Positions 1-12,030 of a stretch of 64,000 bases of DNA are shown here, piece by piece. The notes beneath the pieces are model-generated. The model searched no databases. It saw nothing but the letters and a program-made list of their open reading frames with translations, and was not told where the DNA came from. A program made the translations under genes and the position numbers. Position 1 is the first letter of the stretch. Each line of letters begins with the position of its first letter. This DNA is from Turritopsis dohrnii. Its lineage: Eukaryota > Cnidaria > Hydrozoa > Anthoathecata > Oceaniidae. The stretch spans positions 1 through 64,000 of the forward strand of contig BQMF02000659.1 of NCBI GenBank assembly GCA_027922465.2, in the 5' to 3' direction.

Positions 1-1477
1 AGTATCGTAATGTTCCCTCAAAATCTTGGCAATCTGCTTAAGGCCACAGCCATTGCTTGATTTTGGTAAAGTAAGGACATTTTCCAGTTTGTCAAACAAA
101 TCCTTCGTACAGATTCAAGATACATAAGATTGAGAAAATGCTGCCAGCTATTGATTTCAAGGTGCAATGGATCCGGTCGTTGTCTGTTTGCGTAAATACC
201 AATGCGTGGCTCTCCCAATTGACGTATTCCTTTTGAAGCCATAAATTCCAATTGCTTGTCATGTCTTGCTTTATCACTGCAATTCCCTGGAACAGTTTTA
301 AGAAAGTCATTTAACTGCTTGATTTCAGATTCACGTGAATTTTCTGTTGGGATTTTTTATATGCATGTAGAGTCCAGACCAACTTTACCACCAATTTTGG
401 AAAGATCGCCTTTGTGGACATTGGCGAAAGGAGATGGATATGTTGAGCTGGCAGGCAGAACATTATTGGCCCAAATTTGCCATGACTGGTCTGCTGATGG
501 TTGAAACTCCACGGTCACTTTCTCTCCATCTATAGTGAGTGTGTTGCTTTCAATCAACATCATTTCTTCGCAGTGTTGTTTCCATAAATCTGAGCAAATC
601 TGGGCCTTTTCATCAACGCTTGCAGTGTGAAGAAAATAATGGAATTCACGGCTACGTATTCTTGATCCAAAGTTCCAAAGTGTCAATGATCCAATAGTCA
701 TTGTCTTCTCTTTACTTTCTGGTGCTCCATCATCAGCAAATTCAAAAATGAAATGATTTTTTATTCCATTAAACCACAATAAATTGCTTTGAAGCTGTGG
801 AACTTTCAGGTGCAAATCACATATCATGGTACACAATGTAGAAACTGTTCGTGCTACTCCAGAATATCCAGACATGATGTGTATTTCCCCAATATCAATA
901 TTTTGGATGAACTTTTCTACCTTCCCATGTGAGATAAAAGCAGTTTTCAAAGCTAAATTATATTCACCATATTTGACAGGGGAAACAATACCATTGGAAT
1001 CAGCACTGAATGCCGGTTTTTGAATGGAGCATACAGAGTTATACTTTCTGCGTGAAAGGTGTGATAGATATTTTGTGGCGACAGCCTTCTTGATTGCAGT
1101 GTCACTTTTCTCAATTGCCTTATTGAATTTACCATGTAACTTTTCAATAAATTTCCCACGTTTAAATTTCAGTAGCAACTCCTCTAAATGCGACGAACCA
1201 ACAGCATTGGTCAAATAGTCCCAAGCTCCATAAACTGCAGCTTCTTTCCCACCATGAATGTACTCTAATATATTTTTGGTTTCATTTCGCCTCCTGTATC
1301 TTGTCGAGCTCTTGACATCATTAATCATATTTTCATCAGTAGGATTTTTTTGACGCTTAGTTACGCTATAGTCCTTTTGTTCAAGGAGCAGATTCAACTT
1401 TTCATATTTTTTGGACAACCTGTCCGTTTTTCTCCGAAGTTCGTCCTCAATTTCCTTTAACTGTTCATTGGTACTTT
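1..1477 (-). pseudogene. Unknown mobile-element-type protein, exon with in-frame stop
   Basis: I do not recognise a named family. On the minus strand an exon opens after a splice acceptor (TTTTAG at about 1478-1483) with a charged, probably coiled-coil stretch, then runs open to a TAA at 357-359. The same frame continues after that stop for about 110 codons to a TGA at 18-20, so the stop looks like a nonsense mutation inside one exon rather than the natural end. Visible blocks include FADDGAPESK, SLTLWNFGSRIRSREFHYFL and, past the stop, RPDPLHLEINSWQHF. The conserved acidic residues suggest an enzyme or transposase-like fold, but this is inference. The gene is divergent from the helicase gene at 1955, separated by a MITE, and its 3' end leaves the window. 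It probably belongs to a different element from the helicase. Confidence 0.55.
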
Positions 1478-1542
1478 CTAAAATTATCAGAATAATAGAA
1501 TATTTTGAGAGAAAAAAAAAGCATAATTTTTTACATGTACCT

Positions 1543-1817
1543 TTAAGGTACTAATTTTCGCGCGTACTTATTTTCTCGCATCAAGAAAAAATTTTTTTTG
1601 CGCGTATTAATTTTCGCACACTATATTAATTTTTTCTAGGCATACAAATAAAAATGAAGAAATTTTTAAAGATAAATGCCACTTTCTTTCCAAAAACAAA
1701 AATATGGTAATAATTTTCGTGCACTCCCTGCTGACTGCGCATAATTTCAGTATTAAATTTTTGGGCCTCTGCGCGAAATTGTGCGAAAATTGGTATGCGC
1801 GAAAATTAGTACCTTAA
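1543..1817. mobile_element. 275-bp MITE with TTAA target duplication
   Basis: The ends form an inverted repeat, GGTACTAATTTTCGCGC on the left and its complement on the right, and both ends abut TTAA. TTAA duplication is typical of piggyBac and Kolobok elements, so this is probably a non-autonomous relative of one of them. It sits at the left boundary of the helicase unit and may have hidden the true left end of that unit. No coding capacity. Confidence 0.7.
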
Positions 1818-1954
1818 GTTAGCCGATTTTTCAATGTTCTCTACGCGCAATGATTTGATTCAATAATTGATTAACAAAAACGTGTGAGCTGAAAACGTAT
1901 AAAAGAGCAATTTTAAATTATGGTAATTCTAAGTTTGAATTTTGTGACGCAGCT
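1818..1954 (+). promoter_or_regulatory. Promoter/left end of SF3 helicase unit
   Basis: A TATAAAA box lies at 1898-1904, about 50 bp before the helicase ATG. The whole stretch, starting TTAGCCGATTT, is repeated at about 9735-9890 immediately after recombinase copy A, with ACGTGTGAGCTGAAA conserved. The repeat shows that this is a defined part of the element rather than host flank. It probably holds the helicase promoter and may include one end of the element. Confidence 0.6.
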
Positions 1955-4900
1955 ATGAGACCGAAAAGGCAGTTGAGAAACAAAACTTTAAAGGCTGCCT
2001 TGAGGGCCTACATTGCTACACCTTTAATAACAACCTATGAAGCTATCGGTGTCAGAGCGTTATTAAAGGATGACCAAGATAATATATGGGAGAAGCGAAG
2101 GGTGTTGGAAATGGCTTTGGAAGCCGATGAGTACATAGTTGCATTTTTTTCTTGCATCACTGCTGTTGAGTTAAAAAAACGACAACCAAAGCGTAAAAGA
2201 AAAGGAGAAGAGTCAGAAAGTGAAGACGAAGACCAAGAGGAGCAACAAGATGACATTGATATAAATCCCGGAATATCATTTTGGGTTGTTTTTAATTGGC
2301 CTCAGTATGGCTTATCGGCTTACGAAGATCGTGTTTCGAAACTTTTCGTTGAATCAGGTGTGGAATTGGAAAGTTGTAAAGCTGTAAGGAGCAGAGGTAT
2401 GTGTTTAAAATCAGCTTTCATTAAAGTTCATTTATTCCCTGTTCAATGAAATGAAAATAGTAATGACTTTGAAAATACTTTCTGCATTTTTTTCCCTCTG
2501 TGGCAGGTGCAAAGAGTTTAAGTGAGCATTCCACAGCGTCATTATTCATTGTGCTGAAAGACCATGATTGCGAGCATGCACAAAGAATAACAGCAATGGC
2601 ACAAACTCGGTCGGTAAAAAAAAGTGCCGAGGATCAAGGTTACTCAATGAGATACGTTTCCTTACAAGACGGAGAAGATTACTCAAACTATCCAGCCCAG
2701 CTTTATTTGACCGAAAGGCTAGATGAAAAAGTTGCAAATGAAGTAAGGAGCGGATTGCAGAAAATGAAACCCTATCTTTAAAGTTAAAGCTGGTAGACCA
2801 TGCAACAGTAGGTAAGATTTGCAGTTTATACACTGTTTACAATCTCTTGTCTTTATTTTATGATTAATGTCTTATCACTTGTTTCAAATTTTGAAGATTA
2901 ACAATGCTTCTAACTTAAATGTAACTTTGCAAAATACATTGTATACTTGTTGTTTATTTGCTTAACAGATTTTTAAATATCATGGCCGTTATTGTTGTTA
3001 TAAATCGTTTTTACTTTAGGAAACACAGTACAAACTCCAGCACAATCTCGACCAACTTCAAAGTTTATGCAATCAGTAGATGTTGTGCGTAGATATATGG
3101 AAATGTATAACTTTGGTTTGCGAGATGGGTCAGTCTACGTAAAAACCAAAGATGCCGTTTTCACACATTCCTTTTGTTGCAGCATCAGAAAGTTTCTTTT
3201 GCATATGCTTGGACATCCGGAGGTTGCCGATCAAATTGCCACATTTGTAAACCCGCTATGTAATTTGTTAGAGCAAGAAGGATGCCGTTTATTGAAGCCT
3301 TTCCAAATCGATTACAACTTTATTGAAGTTTTGCCTCCAGGTACCTGCTTCAATATCGAGAAGAAACGATTTGAAATGAATCCAGATAATCTTAAAGGAT
3401 CACCAAGAGCTTTCGTTAAATATCGATACCAGCAAGGGATTGTCCCAAAGCCAAAGCCGTTTATTGAAGGTAAAAATTTGCTAAAATGAGAGATCGTTAA
3501 ACATTATCGTTTTATGAAAGTTTTTGAATTATTGAATTTTGAATTAAGTCTTTTGAATTATTGATTCTTCGGACGAATGCTTAACTTATGATACTTTATA
3601 CTTGCAGGAGTAGAAAACAGTATTCCAAACCCAGTTGAAAGAAAGTTGTTTTATCAGAAATATTATCAGCTTTTGTGCCATGGAAATTTCCCAATGAAAG
3701 AGCCGAAACTAATGCTGCTTGGGCCACCTGATAGCGGCAAAACAAGTTGGTTTTCACCTTTTGAAGGTAAGTATTGCTCAAAGACGAGAATAAAGAATAT
3801 ACATATTTCGTGCGTATCGACAACTTGTACCTAAAAAAAATAATCGTCGTAATCTTTTCTTAGGAATCATTCCATCAAAGTATATCGCTGGAGTAGTAAG
3901 CGATGGTAGATTTTCTGGCCACTTAATAACCTCGAACACACAAATAGTTTTCATGGACGAATGGACGTCAAACAGCTTGAGTTGTGAAGACGCTAAAAGA
4001 ATACTACAAGGTAAGAGCAGCATAACACAACCAAAGACGCATAGACAGATTTTAGTACTTGATTATTTCAGAAAGGAAAAAATGCAGTTTAATACAGTTC
4101 GTTCCCAGTCCAATTTTCATAGAATCCAGTCTTTCCAAAATGGAATGCAAACTTTGCCGTGCTTGTAACAGTTTGTAACACCTTAGCCTATCTAGTAACG
4201 CCTTGTAACACGAATTCACTAAAGAAAAATGTTTAGCAATACTGTAGTTTGATACAATTCGTTCCCAGTCCGATTTGCATAGAATCAAGTCTTTCCAAAA
4301 GGGATTGCAAGTACCTTTTTTAGTACCTTCTTGACATGACATATTTATTTTTTGATTTTATTTTTTTCAGTATTGTTACTATAGTTTATTGTATATATTC
4401 TTTATCTAGGTGGTTATTTTATTGTTCCGCAAAAACATAAAGAGGCAAGTAGGGTGAATTATAAATCTGGATTCTTTATCACAACAAATGTTTATCCAGA
4501 TTTTGGAAATGAGACAGATTGTGAAGCAATTCGAAAGAGATTAAGTGTCTTTACAACTAAAGCATTATCCAGAAAAGACAGCAGTGTCACTCGTAAGTGG
4601 CTTTGTTAGTTCATCTCTGATAGTTCACTCATAAATCCTTAGTGTAACATCAGTAATGTCAAATATTTTGCCCTGTTTCGTAAGCTTTTTATGTTTCTAA
4701 ATTCACGTTTCAGGTTGGCTTAGAATTCATTGCATGGATGTGTTTCATTTTCTGAGCAACGAGCTACGCAATACACCTTTGTTTCAGAGCTCCGAAGCAG
4801 GTTCTTCGTTTGTAGATGAAGGTGCCGTTTACAATGATTTCGATAACGATCTTGCAACACTTCTTCTTAATGATTCTTGGGATGATTTCAGATTTTCCCA

Positions 4901-5480
4901 GTCGTCAAATGCACAAGAAACATTTGTTTTGACAAAAGATATTGTCCCTCAAGACCTTGTTGAGAAAGCCATATTAGATGCCGATAAAGAAGAAGGAATC
5001 TTGGCGGAGCATCTATCTTTTGATAGTAGCTCTTTCGATTGCAGTAGCGCTGCTGACGACGCAAGCTACATAAAAAAGGTATACGACCTAGCCACCTGTC
5101 AGCCAGATGCGTGGAAGAATTTTGAAGTGTCTGACGAAGCTGTTAAGATTTTTGAAATGCGTCAAAGAACGGACTGGCAAGGTCCAGATAGCGTTTACGA
5201 TGCATGGCTTCTATCGAACAAAGACCGAAGATCTTGGTTTCGATACGATATTTTTTTCAAAACATATCCAAACTACGAATCAATCCGGAAACAATTGCGT
5301 GAACAGATACACGGTGCCGACGATCCTGAGGAAGATCAAGCGTGCAGTACTTGTGGTGGGGAGGATGTGGATCTTTTCAATCCTATCAGTGATGCAGAAG
5401 ATGTGAAACCGGACTTTCAGCTATTCGAAATTAAGATATTGCCTACATATACCATAGTCATTAGCAGCGATAGTGATTAG
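1955..5480 (+). CDS. SF3-type DNA helicase gene, at least 7 exons
   Basis: Exons that join with GT-AG borders are 1955-2396, from 2507, 3020-3469, 3608-3766, 3864-4010, 4410-4592 and 4714-5480. Exon 4 has a Walker A loop GPPDSGKTSW (about 3718-3750), exon 5 a Walker B IVFMDEW (about 3944-3963), and exon 6 a sensor/motif C FFITTN (about 4470-4488). This order and spacing fit SF3 helicases, the replication helicases of small DNA viruses and related elements, which unwind an origin as a hexamer. The N-terminal part has a basic/acidic low-complexity stretch; an origin-binding domain there is plausible but not recognised. The C terminus ends in an IVISSDSD motif resembling a SUMO-interacting motif. 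Exon 2 reads into a TAA at about 2779 and its donor is uncertain, so the copy may carry a break. It is the first gene of the unit whose recombinase lies at 7277-9142. Confidence 0.75.
4085..4330. repeat. Iteron-like repeats in helicase intron
   Basis: Two tandem half-units sit in the intron between exons 5 and 6. Each has a GTTCCCAGTCC motif and a TCTTTCCAAAA motif, and one carries the TTAGCCTATCTAGTAACG core. The same motifs form the array at 5500-6590 and recur at 17580-17640 and 18330-18600. They look like invasions or relics of the element's own repeat family. Confidence 0.6.
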
Positions 5481-5499
5481 TTATTGCAAAAAAAAAACA

Positions 5500-6590
5500 T
5501 TGTATTGAACCTACCTCTCAGTGTTTTTTATTATCCATCAGTCCCCTATCTTTGTAAAACAATGTAACCGCTTATAACATCTTAGCCTCTCTAGTAACGC
5601 CTTGTAACACGATTTTACAAAACAAAAATGTTTACCATTATTGTGGTTTGACACAGTTATTTCCCAGTCCATTATGCTAGAACCAAGTCTTTCTAAATGG
5701 GATTGGGAAGTTTTACAGCATTATACTTTTATACAGTCCGTTCCCAATTCATTGTGATAGAGTCCAACCATTCGAAAAGAGATACAAGTTGTCCTTTGCT
5801 TGTAACCCCTTGTAACACCTTAGCCTATCTAGTAACGCCTTGTAGCACCATTTCAGAAAAGAAAAAATTCTTGGCTATATTAGAGTTTGATACAGTTTGT
5901 TTCCAGTCCATTCTGTTAGGGTCCAGTCTCTTCAAATGAGATTGCAAAGTTTGCCGCGTTTAGTGCCGGGGAATATTTTTATTTTCAGAAATGTGTTACA
6001 AAAAGTTACTAGATAGGCTAAGGTGTTACAAGCGGTTAAAAGCACGGCAAAATTTCCAATCTCCTTTTGGAGACTGGAATCTATGAAAAAGGACTGGGAA
6101 CGAACTGTATGAAACTACAATACTGCAAAACTTCGCAATCCCTTATGAAAATGTGCCGTGCTTGTAACCCCTTGTAACACCTTAGCCTATCTAGTAACGC
6201 CTTGTAGCACCATTTCAGAAAAGAAAAAATTCTTGGCTATATTAGAGTTTGATACAGTTTGTTTCCAGTCCATTCTGTTAGGGTCCAGTCTCTTCAAATG
6301 AGATTGCAAAGTTTGCCGCGTTTATTGCCGCGGAATATTTTTTATCTTCAGAAATGTGTTACAACAAGTTACTAGATAGGCTAAGGTGTTACAATGTGTT
6401 ACAAGCACGGCAATTTTTCTAATCTCTTGTGAAGAGACTGGACCCTAGCAGAATGGACTGGGAATGAACTGTATCAAACTATAATATTGCTAGACATTTT
6501 TCTTTTCTGAAATGGTGTTACAAGGCGTTACTAGATAGGCTAAGGTGTTACAAGGGGTTACAAGGTGTTACAAAGATCAAGTGGGTCACT
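5500..6590. repeat. Palindromic array with TAACACCTTAGCCTATC core
   Basis: At least three direct copies (near 5580, 5815 and 6180) and three inverted copies (near 6015, 6375 and 6535) of CACCTTAGCCTATCTAGTAA lie between the helicase gene and the acidic gene. Each is linked to CAGTCC/GGACTGG boxes, so long stretches could fold into hairpins. The position is the same as that of the GAAGCCCGT array in unit B and the AGGCCCGT array in unit C. A role as replication origin or resolution site for the SF3 helicase is an inference from this placement. Confidence 0.75.
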
Positions 6591-6643
6591 GTAAAAGCGA
6601 GATCATTTTATTAATCCACCTTTCTATGCGCATTTGAAAGATC

Positions 6644-7166
6644 ATGGTCGATGAGCTAACTGATACACAGTTGCTGCAGCATTTGGACAGTCCAATTTCC
6701 ATTTTTGATGAAGAAGACATCCTGGGTCAAATATTACGTAGAGATTCTGCAACTCCCCCGGAGCCGTTTGAGCGGATCAAAACCAATGGCCTTATTCTGA
6801 TGAAGAAGGCGTATTTTCCTCTCAGGTGGAGGTTGCTGACAATGATATAAAAAGTAAGATCGTGATGGTAAATTCATTTAATTTTTAGAATAGAATAAAA
6901 ATAATTTTTTTTATTTTTTAAATCATGTTATTGTTTACTTATATTCAACTATTTTTATTCAATTATATATGTCTTTAATTTTATTTGTTTGTTTAGATTC
7001 TCTTTTAAACAATTGCTTTCTTTTAGATTCAAATAGAAACGAACCTGACAGTTCAAATGAAAAGCAAGACAAAGATTGGAATAATTTAGTTTTTATAGAA
7101 CCCAACGAAATGGTCGAAAATTACATTGTAATTTATGAGGAATCTGAAGAGGAACATAGTAAATAA
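6644..7166 (+). pseudogene. Small acidic protein, copy A (frameshifted)
   Basis: Function unknown. The ATG at 6644 opens an acidic exon, which then goes out of frame at about 6790. In another frame the acidic stretch SDEEGVFSSQVE continues to a GTAAG donor at about 6855. A later exon begins after TTTTAG at about 7026 and ends at the TAA at 7164-7166, coding for an acidic tail with NYIVIYEESEEE. The layout (acidic start, hydrophobic-acidic motif, acidic tail, end just before the convergent recombinase) matches the intact copy at 12478-12985. The hydrophobic core followed by acidic residues resembles a SUMO-interacting motif. Confidence 0.5.
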
Positions 7167-7276
7167 ATATGATAACCATTTTATTTTGATAAGGGAAGAA
7201 TTGAAGGTTGATCAAAAGTTAAGGATCACTAAGGTATTCAATTTAAATTCATTTTCAACTAAAGTATACATGTGCT

Positions 7277-9142
7277 TCATACAGCCGAAATACTTTTGAA
7301 ATATTCTTCTGCGTTACGTTTATATGCCTGAGATTCCGAGCGCATTCTCAGCGTGTCCTTGTTACGACACGAATGAAACAAGTATTCGGGATCTTTTAGT
7401 ATTAATGTCCAAAATCCCTTGCCATATTTTGCAATGCCTTTACACAAACAAACGTCTTCTTCCTTTGTGAATTTTACCCGCGTTTTGGTTTGTTCATTTA
7501 CAACTTCTTTCTTCAAATTCACGTCAGAACTTATAAGTGGTACAAGCGCTCGATCTACATGCAAGTCGGTAGTGGCAGAGCTATCTAAGTTAGCTGGAAT
7601 GGTATTCGTTATTGTTACATCGTCGTCGTCGTTAGCCTTGCCAACAGCTTGTTCAGATGAACTACTGCAGGGCTGTGACATTATCGTTTCTGCTTGATCG
7701 AGTACTTGCTGATCGAATGTACGCGCCGTGTTGTTGATTGATCTTAAAACGTCCATCATGCCTGCACTCACTTCCTTTCGTTTATCACCAATCAGTTTCT
7801 CCATGCATTGCTTGCTGCGTGAAGCAACGTCTCTTGACAAACTCTTTTGATAAGCCACTTTGGCCACGTGAGAACTGTGCTTTTGGTCACGTGAAACAAT
7901 TTCTCTTTCCGATTGGCTGAGTCTCTCAGCACTTTCCGTCTCCACAATTTGCCGATAGCGAGTCGGGTGTATGTATTTCCCAATAGCCTCGTGAACGAGG
8001 ACGCTCATGGCTGACGAGAAGGCGGTGTATTGTTTCCCCTTGTTTGTAACGAGCAAATAGTCACAGTTTGGATTTAGTTTCGGTCGCACTAACTGGATAT
8101 AGAAATCGAGAATCTCCATAGTTTCGGAATCGAGAATTACAGTGTCAAATAGATATCTTTCGGCAGTTTTAAATTCCTTTTGGTCGATGTAACCTCCATT
8201 GGTCTTTGCTTTATCAATCATTTCTATGGTTAAGTATTGATAGGTCATTGGTCTGGAGCACTTAACACGAACAAATAAATACGTAGCAATGAATCTCGTT
8301 GCAAACGCCAGTTGAGATGCCGACACGTTTCGTTGGTCTCTGCATTCTTGTAGGATGTCTCGAAAACGATTGATGTTGGTATGGGATGACGTTTTCCATT
8401 TCCTCTAAGCTCGCCCAACTGTTCGAGCAACGAGTGTCTCCAAATCCAGGTTTCGACAATACTCGAGTCTCTTTCTCTTTCCGAGATTTTCTTTACCACG
8501 TCGTATGTAAACTTCGGTGACGGCAAAACAAACGTAAAGTGCTGTCGGAGACACCGTTCGCTTTCGAACGTCTAGTATGTCTGCATATTGATTTTAAGTA
8601 ATTTAACGACGCCGAACAACTTAGTTTCCAGTTTTCTTCAAGTATTTTAAGGAAGTCCATAATGATGGAGGGTGTACCCAAGCAACAATCGACGAATTCT
8701 TCGGTTAAACACGATTCCGATTCCAGGTCGTCTACACTAGCCATTAAAAACTTCATACATCGTTGTGCACTTTGCTTTGCTTCTTTTTCAGACTTCCCTC
8801 CTCCGCATGGTGTACGCAGCCAGTTCAAAAACGTCTTTCCAATACCATCGTTTATAGAAAAGGAAGGCTTGTGTGCCGTACATACTTTCTTCTGATTGGC
8901 TGTTGTGCTTCGATTTCTTCCCTTTTGATATCTGGAGCTTCGTCAAAATAGTAATACCAACAATGCTTGGCAATCGATATGCTTGCGTAAACCTCGACTG
9001 CTTTTAAAACCAATGTGTAGGCAATTTTGCACAGGGCAGATGTAAATATTTCTATCGTTTTGGACGTAATACCAACTTTTCTCTTGTGTTTAGCAGCGCC
9101 ATTGATTCCAACCCAGTTCACAACTAATGTTCTCTTCGACAT
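7277..9142 (-). pseudogene. Tyrosine recombinase with zinc finger and Myb domain, copy A
   Basis: The gene starts with MSKRTLVVNWVG at 9142 and reads in at least four pieces (9142-8852, 8828-8493, 8526-8245, 8326-7277) in different frames, so it is broken by several indels. The catalytic half is open: Arg in CSRPMTYQ, HxxR box as HPTRYRQ, second His in QKHSSHV and the tyrosine nucleophile in AKVAYQK. The order R-H-R-H-Y defines tyrosine recombinases, as in Crypton and DIRS elements. A telobox-like Myb/SANT domain follows near the C terminus (FTKEEDVCLCKGIAKYGKG). The zinc finger region is frameshifted. It is convergent with the acidic gene 110 bp away. Confidence 0.75.
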
Positions 9143-9734
9143 TTTAAAAACTTTTTTATTTTATTTAAAAACTTTTTTATTTTATTTAAAAACATTTTTT
9201 ATTTTATTTAAAAACATTTTTTATATTTTCAAACATATAACTTTTAACTTAACGATTTACACAAATAAAAAACGAATACTTAGTTCTTTAAACTTGAATG
9301 ACATAATTATACCGTAGTGCGTTTCACAGGAGAGTCATTTATTCATTCCTTTTGACAAAGGAACAATGTTTTCCTTTTAAGTGGTATACACAAACTGTTC
9401 CATTACAAAAAGAATAGTTCGTGCCTTATGTAGTGAACAATCAAGACTTAATTAAAAGGAAACATTTTGGAGTGCGCGATGGAACAAAACGATCCTGTTA
9501 AGGCACTCCATATTGATCTCTACAGTAGTGAACAAACTTTTCATTCACAAGAGAACAAGAGTGCACGATTTGTATAACAATGAAACACGGAGAACGTTAT
9601 AGACTATTAAGGAACAATTAAGCGTGTCAAACTCTGTTCATTGACAGTTCACTGTCAAAATATTCTCAAGGGTCTTTCAACAAGAGTTTGAATGGGACAA
9701 ATGACCCGAGTAAAAATTATAAAGCTACAATAAG
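9143..9734 (-). promoter_or_regulatory. Recombinase upstream region and unit end, copy A
   Basis: This stretch upstream of the recombinase is shared with 14921-15440 and 20560-21110. Conserved pieces are GAACAA/TTGTTC boxes, paired GGAGTGC and GCACTCC motifs that could form a stem, and a final ATAAAGCTACAATAAG. The homology between units stops just after this last motif at the third copy, so it probably marks the element boundary. AT-rich tandem units (TTTATTTAAAAAC, four copies at 9150-9220) lie next to the ATG. Confidence 0.6.
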
Positions 9735-9935
9735 TTAGTCGATTTGCAATGTTCCCTACGTGCAATAATTTGATTCAAATATAAGTTAACGAAAACGTGT
9801 GAGCTGAAAGATTTTGTATTAAAAGAGGAGTTTTAAATTATGATATATTAAATTTGGGATTTTAGGTATGGCTTAGCAATGAAATGGAAAAGACAGTTTT
9901 AATTTTACAATGGTTATATTTTAGAAAGGTTATGT
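9735..9935 (+). pseudogene. Helicase 5' remnant of unit B
   Basis: The sequence repeats the helicase promoter (TTAGTCGATTTG, then ACGTGTGAGCTGAAA) and the start of its first exon: ATGAAATGGAAAAGACAG here against ATGAGACCGAAAAGGCAG at 1955. Homology then ends and the satellite array begins. It shows that unit B once began with the same gene and that units A and B are head-to-tail. Confidence 0.65.
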
Positions 9936-12030
9936 TAACTCTACCTCATTGTTCAACTTGACATTCACTTTCGGAGTTTGTGTTGTCAAGAAACCATTAG
10001 CAACGCTTTCCTCGTTCTGAAAACGAGCCTCTCTTTCGTTAAATGTCGGTCACGTCTCTTTGGATTGCAGTGTGACGTTATCATTGCGGCACATGTCATT
10101 AGAGGACGTTCAAATTGACTAAGTATAGCGCAAAAATCAACACATTGGCATATTATGTGGAAGCCCGTTTTATTGAATGGAAGCCCGTGGGAAGCCCGTG
10201 AGAAGCCCGTGGTTTTATGATGGTTTTCACTGGAAGCCCAGAAGCCCGTCCTTTTGACAGAATTTCTAATTTAGTTGTAGCCTGTTTCCACTTCAATGTT
10301 GTGTCCAGGCTGTGATCGATATTTTTATTTTTTCAAAAAAGGACGGGCTTCTGGGCTTCTGGTCAAACTCTTGTAAAAAGGACGGGCTTCCCACGGGCTT
10401 CCGCGGGCTTCCATTCCAATCGTTATATTTTAAAAAGCTTTTGTTAGCTCTATGTTTTGAGTCAACTTGACATTCAGTTTCGAAGTTTGTGTTGTCAAGA
10501 AACCATTAGCAACGCTTGCCTCGTTTTGAAAACGTGCCTCTCTTTCGTTATATGTCGGTCACGTCTCTTTGGATTGCAAAGTGACGTTACCATTGCTGCG
10601 CATGCCATTAGAGGACGTTCAAATTGACTAAGTGTAGCGTAGAAATCAACACATTGGCTTATTATATGGAAGCCCGTCTTTTTGAATGAAAGCCCGTGGG
10701 AAGCCCGTGGGAAGCCCGTCCTTTTCATAAGGGTTTGACCAGAAGCGCAGAACCCCGTCCTTTTCACAGCATTTATAAAACTGAACATAGCCTGTGCATC
10801 TACTTTTAACAAGAATCCAGGCTGCGACAGATATTAGTTGGTGTGCAAAAAAGACGGGCTTCTGGGCTTCTGGTCAAACTCTTATAAAAAAGACGGGCTT
10901 CCGACGGGCTTCCGCGGGCTTCCACGGGCTTCTGTTATAAGGTGCATTTGGCAAAGGTTATGTTGACTCTATATCATCTAACACCTTGACTTTAATTTTG
11001 CACATGTCTTTGATTATAAAAGCACCTAGCAACGATAACCTCGTTTTGAATCTGAACCCCGTTTTGGTTATAACCGGTCCCGTTTACTTAGACAGTTTAA
11101 TTGGAATCATTATTGGTGCGGATGTTACATGAACACTTCAAAATTGACATAATGTGGAGCGGAGATTGGCAAATAGGCGTGTAATGTGGAAGCCCGTCTT
11201 TTTGAATGGAAGCCCGTGGGAAGCCCGTCCTTTTCATAAGGGTTTGACCAGAAGCCCAGAAGCCCAGAAGCCCGTCCTTTTCACAGCATTTATAAAACTG
11301 AACATAGCCTGTGCATCTACTTTTAACAAGAATCCAGGCTGCGACAGATATTAGTATGTGTGCAAAAAAGACGGGCTTCTGGGCTTCTGGTCAAACTCTT
11401 ATAAAAAAGACGGGCTTCCGACGGGCTTCCGCGGGCTTCCACGGGCTTCTGTTATAAGGTGCATTTGGCAAAGGTTATGTTGACTCTATATCATCTAACA
11501 CCTTGACTTTAATTTTGCACATGTCTTTGATTATAAAAGCGCCTAGCAACGATAACCTCGTTTCTAATCCAAGCCTCGTTTTGGTTATAACCGGTCCCGT
11601 TTACTTAGACAGTTTAATTGGAATCATTATTGGTGCGGATGTTACATGAACACTTCAAAATTGACATAATGTGGAGCGGAGATTGGCAAATAGGCGCGTA
11701 ATGTGGAAGCCCGTCTTTTTGAATGGAAGCCCGTGGGAAGCCCGTGAGAAGCCCGTCTTTTTTATAAGGGTTTGACCAGAAGCCCTGAAGCCCGTCTTTT
11801 TCACAGCATTCATAAAACTAAAACACAGCCTGTGCGTAGACCTATAAAAAGAATCCAGGCTGTGGAAAATATTAGTTGGTGTGCAAAAAGGACGGGCTTC
11901 TGGGCTTCCGGTCAAATCCTTATAAAAAGGACGGGCTTCCCACGGGCTTCCACGGGCTTCCACAGAAAAAGACGGGCCACCACTATTTTGGAAAGCATGA
12001 GTAGCAAAACTGACATTTAAAATTTCAACA
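9936..12030. repeat. Four 0.5-kb satellite units with GAAGCCCGT palindromes
   Basis: Four units start near 10160, 10670, 11187 and 11703, a period of about 510-517 bp. Each has a left cluster of GGAAGCCCGT/GAAGCCCGT motifs, a CAGCCTG spacer, and a right cluster in inverse orientation (ACGGGCTTCC), so each forms a large potential hairpin of about 270 bp. Linkers between hairpins share CTAGCAACG and GTCACGTC-type sequence. The array replaces the helicase body of unit B. Several open stretches inside are repeat translations rather than genes. Confidence 0.85.
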
